A program made the translations under genes and the position numbers. 7,055 bases of DNA from Deltaproteobacteria bacterium RIFCSPLOWO2_12_FULL_60_16 (GTDB lineage: Bacteria; Desulfobacterota; Binatia; UBA9968): positions 1,820-8,874 of the forward strand of contig MGSR01000017.1 in NCBI GenBank assembly GCA_001798565.1. Reading direction: 5' to 3'. This document shows positions 4,259-7,055 of this stretch, one piece after another. The notes under the pieces were generated by a model. It searched no databases, had not been told where the DNA came from, and was given only the letters and a program-made list of their open reading frames with translations. Position 1 is the stretch's first letter, and each line of letters opens with the position of its first letter.

Positions 4259-5456
4259 GCAGCGTTCTTCCCAGAGCGACCAGGCTGTTGAGATTGTGCA
4301 CCGACAAAAACAGATCGAGATAGGGAAGCGCCGCCTGCATCCCCTTGCACAGCGGCTCGTAATTCTCGCTCGCCAGAAGCGGATTGAGCCATATGATCTT
4401 CCGGCAGCGCCTCTTGAGGGCCCTCATCTCCCGCTCCAACAGCCCCACGTCCCCCCGGTCCCAGCCGTCGCTGATAATCACGAGCACCGTCCGGTGCGTC
4501 ACCAGACTGGGCGCGAACTCCCGGTTGAACGCATGGAGCGAGCGGCCGATGTTGGTGCCGCCCGACCACCCCACCACCGAGTGCGAAATTCTTTCCAGTG
4601 CGCTGCCGATGTCCTTGGTGCGGATCAGGTGGGTGATGCGGCTCAGCGATGTGCTGAAGACGAAGGTCTCCACCCCCCAAAGCTCGTTCTGCAGGCCGTA
4701 CATGAACTGGATCAAGAACCGGCTGTAGCAGTCCATCGAGCCGCTGACGTCGCAGAGCAGGACGACCCGGGTCTTCTTGATCCTGCGCTTGCGCGCGACC
4801 AGATCGATGACCTCCCCGCCGTACTTGATATTCTTGCGCATGGTCCAGCGCGGATCGATCTCCTCGCCCTTGGTGGCGCGCTTCTTGCGGCGGCTCACCT
4901 GGGTGGCGATCTTGGTGGCGATAAGCAGGATGGCGCGGCTGATCGCGCGGCTCTCCTCGATCCCCATCTCGCTGAAGTCCTTTTTGTTCAAGGCCTCGTG
5001 CGGACTGTAGGTGGGCACGGGGATGCGCTCGCTCTCATCGCTCAGCTTGGCATTCTGGCTGGCAGCCTCGGCGACCACCTCCTCGAGGCTCCCCCCGGGG
5101 CCGGCCGAGTCGCCCTGGTTTTCTTTCGCCGACGACGGCGCCATCTCCACCGATTCCATGGGCGGCTCGTCACCACTCAACTCCTGCCAGAATCGCTCGA
5201 AGACGCGGTCGAACAGCGGGATCTCTTCCTTGTCCGAGACCAGATTAGAACGCAACCCGGCGTAGAAATCCGCTCGGCGCGAGATATCGACGAGCTCCAG
5301 CGAGCGGCTGGCGTCCATCACCTGACTCAAGCTGACCTTGAGGCCCGCCTCTTTGAGCACCCGGCCAAAGGCCAGCAGATTGGCCAGGGTCCCCTGGCCG
5401 CGCACCGCCGAGTAGCGGTCCACCGCCTTGACAATGGCTTCATCCGAGATTTCCAT
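4242..5456 (-). CDS. CoxE-like VWA domain protein
   Basis: CoxE proteins carry a C-terminal von Willebrand A domain and act with the CoxD AAA+ ATPase in post-translational maturation of the active site of CO dehydrogenase and related molybdenum hydroxylases. In this 404-residue protein an N-terminal helical region (1-95) is followed by an acidic, low-complexity linker (about 96-145), a basic stretch SRRKKRATK (188-196), and the VWA domain (about 229-404). The metal-ion-dependent adhesion site is complete: DVSGS (236-240), the Thr of SGGTNIG (298-304), and ISDGWDRGD (328-336). The ATG at 5456 begins three bases after the TAG of the AAA+ gene, with GGAG about 15 bases upstream inside that gene, so translation is probably coupled. 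Gene order ATPase then VWA matches coxD-coxE. The hydroxylase substrate is unknown. Confidence 0.92.
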   Translation of the reverse strand: MEISDEAIVKAVDRYSAVRGQGTLANLLAFGRVLKEAGLKVSLSQVMDASRSLELVDISRRADFYAGLRSNLVSDKEEIPLFDRVFERFWQELSGDEPPMESVEMAPSSAKENQGDSAGPGGSLEEVVAEAASQNAKLSDESERIPVPTYSPHEALNKKDFSEMGIEESRAISRAILLIATKIATQVSRRKKRATKGEEIDPRWTMRKNIKYGGEVIDLVARKRRIKKTRVVLLCDVSGSMDCYSRFLIQFMYGLQNELWGVETFVFSTSLSRITHLIRTKDIGSALERISHSVVGWSGGTNIGRSLHAFNREFAPSLVTHRTVLVIISDGWDRGDVGLLEREMRALKRRCRKIIWLNPLLASENYEPLCKGMQAALPYLDLFLSVHNLNSLVALGRTLQKLVA

Positions 5457-5459
5457 GGT

Positions 5460-6380
5460 CTATGCCATGAGCTCCGTCGGCTCTTTGAGCGCCTGTTCAA
5501 AGTCCAGTCGCTTAGCCGCCAGCTCTTCTTTTAAGTGATGCAGGTCTTCCCGGTATTTGAAGATGCAGCCCATGGTCTCTTCCACGGTCTTCTGGTCCAG
5601 CTCCTGGCGGGAGAGAGCCATCAGGGCGCAAGCCCAGTCCAGGGTCTCGGCCACGCCGGGGCGCTTGTAAAAATTCATCTGGCGCACCCGCTGCATGAAG
5701 GCGCAGATCTGCTTCGCCAGATGATCGCGCACCTGGGGAAACTTGGTCATGACGATCTCGTATTCCTTTTCAAACGTCGGGTAATCGATCCAGTGGTACA
5801 GGCAGCGGCGCTTGAGCGCGTCGTGAATCTCCCGCGTTCGGTTCGAGGTGAGAAAGACGTAAGGGCGGAGACTGGCCCGGATCGTGCCGATTTCGGGGAT
5901 GGTGATCTGAAAGTCGGAGAGGACCTCGAGCAAAAAGGCCTCAAATTCCATGTCCGCGCGGTCGATCTCGTCGATCAGCAGCACCGGAGCCATCGGGCCA
6001 TCGCTCTGAATCGCCTCGAGCAAGGGGCGCTTGACCAGATACTCCTCGGTGAAGATCTCGGTCTCCACGGCCGCCCGATCCTTGCCGCCGACCTCCTCCA
6101 GCTTGATGCGCAGCATCTGCTTGGGGTAATTCCATTCGTAGAGGGCGGTATTGGCGTCCAACCCCTCGTAGCACTGGAGCCGAATGAGCCTCGTCTCCAA
6201 GACGTCGGCGAGCACCTTGGCGATCTCGGTCTTTCCAACTCCCGCCTCGCCTTCGAGCAGAACGGGTTTCCCCAACGTGATCGACAGATAAACCACGGTG
6301 GCGAGCGAGCGGTCGCAGATATACTGCTGCTTGCGCAATGCCTCCTGAACTTTGTCAATTGTGAGCTTCTTGGGATTCAC
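5460..6380 (-). CDS. MoxR/CoxD-like AAA+ ATPase
   Basis: MoxR-family ATPases are chaperone-like machines that work with VWA proteins on metal-cofactor enzymes. CoxD is the member that helps build the CO dehydrogenase active site. The 306-residue protein shows Walker A GEAGVGKT (44-51), Walker B VLLIDE (133-138), a sensor 1 TSN (178-180), and a candidate arginine finger in LKRRCLYHWIDYP (189-201), followed by the helical lid domain. The pairing with the VWA gene three bases downstream fits the MoxR-VWA arrangement. The GTG start at 6380 is supported by GAGGA five to six bases upstream. The 37-base gap to the EF2563-type gene carries no repeat array. The specific CoxD role is inferred from context; a general MoxR protein is the alternative. 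Confidence 0.93.
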   Translation of the reverse strand: MNPKKLTIDKVQEALRKQQYICDRSLATVVYLSITLGKPVLLEGEAGVGKTEIAKVLADVLETRLIRLQCYEGLDANTALYEWNYPKQMLRIKLEEVGGKDRAAVETEIFTEEYLVKRPLLEAIQSDGPMAPVLLIDEIDRADMEFEAFLLEVLSDFQITIPEIGTIRASLRPYVFLTSNRTREIHDALKRRCLYHWIDYPTFEKEYEIVMTKFPQVRDHLAKQICAFMQRVRQMNFYKRPGVAETLDWACALMALSRQELDQKTVEETMGCIFKYREDLHHLKEELAAKRLDFEQALKEPTELMA

Positions 6381-6417
6381 TGCTGTCCTCGCATCATCGG
6401 GTAGAATAAGGTCAGGC

Positions 6418-7055
6418 CTAAGCGGAACGGAAACGCGGATCCTTCAAGGAATGAAGAATAGCCTCCAGCACACCTCCAGCGATGGCTCTCGCCTTGTCGG
6501 AAATCATGTAACAATACCCTCTTTCCCCCCTGGGATCAATGTCCCCGGCCTTCATGCCCTCCTCGACCTTTATGCCGTCCTTGAGCAGGCCCCGTAAAAC
6601 CCCCCGGATCCGGGCCTGGAGGGGCACGCCGTTTACCTGGGCCACCGCCTCCCCCACGCTCACCATATCCCCGATCTCGCGCAGGGCCTTGAAAAGACCT
6701 TCTTTGGGCACTCGCAAAACCCGCTCTTCACTGTAACCCCCCACCGGGGCCGGTATGCCGGTGTCCTGCTCCGCCTCCCCTTCCCAGAGGACCCGCCCGA
6801 GGTTGTGACCCCGATTGCTCTCCACGACTGCGTGAACGTTTGCGCCGGCGCGGAACCCCGGCCCGACGCCGACCACCAACCCGGCTTGGGACCTGTCAGT
6901 GCCGGTGTTTCTCTTGGCCATGATGGCGTCGACGATCACCTCGGGCCGGATCGCCTCCCGGACCCTGGCCTCCGGATCGACGAACAGCGCTATGCCGCCC
7001 TCTTTCCAAATGGCCAGCGCCTCCTCAGGGGTCGAGACCCGGACCGCCTCCACCC
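6418..7055 (-). CDS. EF2563/YqeB-type selenium-dependent molybdenum hydroxylase system protein, 5' end missing
   Basis: This is the C-terminal 211 or so residues of a protein that enters from the right edge; about 50-60 residues, expected to hold a GAGD-type N-terminal dinucleotide-binding motif, are outside. The visible part has the family motifs, numbered from the codon at 7053: VDAIMAKRNTGT (41-52), GVGPGFRAG (62-70), VVESNRGHNLGRVLWEG (76-92), a biotinyl/lipoyl-like hammerhead region (about 110-160), GVLRGLLKDGI (151-161), GDIDPRGE (170-177) and SDKARAIAGGVLEAIL (185-200). The family is a genomic marker of selenium-dependent molybdenum hydroxylases; its exact reaction is not established. 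As I recall, E. coli YqeB fuses an XdhC-like part with this domain, which agrees with the xdhC-family genes a few kilobases downstream here. The GTG at 7053 is an internal valine, not a start. Confidence 0.9.
   Translation of the reverse strand, partial: VEAVRVSTPEEALAIWKEGGIALFVDPEARVREAIRPEVIVDAIMAKRNTGTDRSQAGLVVGVGPGFRAGANVHAVVESNRGHNLGRVLWEGEAEQDTGIPAPVGGYSEERVLRVPKEGLFKALREIGDMVSVGEAVAQVNGVPLQARIRGVLRGLLKDGIKVEEGMKAGDIDPRGERGYCYMISDKARAIAGGVLEAILHSLKDPRFRSA

Noticed and set aside
4296..5534. A 412-codon open frame on the plus strand
   Set aside because: It is antisense to the CoxE-like gene, which has clear VWA motifs. The translation is rich in R, L, H, D and A without domain motifs, as expected for an antisense frame in GC-rich DNA.
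5535..6404. A 289-codon plus-strand frame that starts right after the end of another plus-strand frame, looking like an operon
   Set aside because: It mirrors the AAA+ ATPase gene. The apparent abutment is a coincidence of antisense frames; no Shine-Dalgarno sequence or motif supports it.

Overview
The window is a compact bacterial locus with a high GC content judged by eye. Every supported gene lies on the minus strand, so it reads from right to left. Gene content (molybdenum-hydroxylase maturation factors, type 2 isopentenyl-diphosphate isomerase, a UbiX-like flavin prenyltransferase, an archaeal-type DUF120/riboflavin-kinase-like protein) suggests a bacterium with anaerobic or facultative metabolism. 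Desulfobacterota, Chloroflexota or a similar lineage is plausible, but nothing in the window fixes the taxonomy. No rRNA, tRNA, insertion sequence or CRISPR array was seen.

Right part (7055 to 2940) is a maturation module for a molybdenum hydroxylase. It holds an EF2563/YqeB-type selenium-dependent molybdenum hydroxylase protein (5' end outside the window), a MoxR/CoxD-like AAA+ ATPase, a CoxE-like VWA protein, a small XdhC/CoxI N-domain protein with intact motifs, and a full-length XdhC-family protein whose N-domain is degenerate but whose Rossmann domain is intact. No structural hydroxylase subunit is present. The job of the module is inferred to be inserting or remodelling the Mo site (sulfuration, selenation or similar) of an enzyme encoded elsewhere.

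Left part (2854 to 1) is a flavin and prenyl module. It holds a DUF120 protein related to CTP-dependent riboflavin kinase, a UbiX/BsdB-like flavin prenyltransferase, an FMN-dependent type 2 IPP isomerase (source of dimethylallyl units), a YhbP-like FMN-binding split-barrel protein, and the start of a further gene that looks like another split-barrel flavin protein. Together they cover the substrates (FMN, dimethylallyl phosphate precursor) and the enzyme for prenylated FMN, the cofactor of UbiD-type decarboxylases. No UbiD is in the window.

The most unusual signal lies between the genes. Every gap longer than about 30 bases, other than the 37-base gap 6381-6417, is filled by a degenerate tandem repeat with a 7-base period (locally 7+8). 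Each gap has its own unit: AAGGATA, ATTTTGG, GTTCAAC, TGGTTAY, GAGTAAG, and ACTCGTT/ATTCGTT. Five of the six arrays contain or touch the stop codon of the upstream gene, two carry the ribosome-binding region of the downstream gene, and three are arranged as inverted repeats. The tightly spaced gene pairs have no array.
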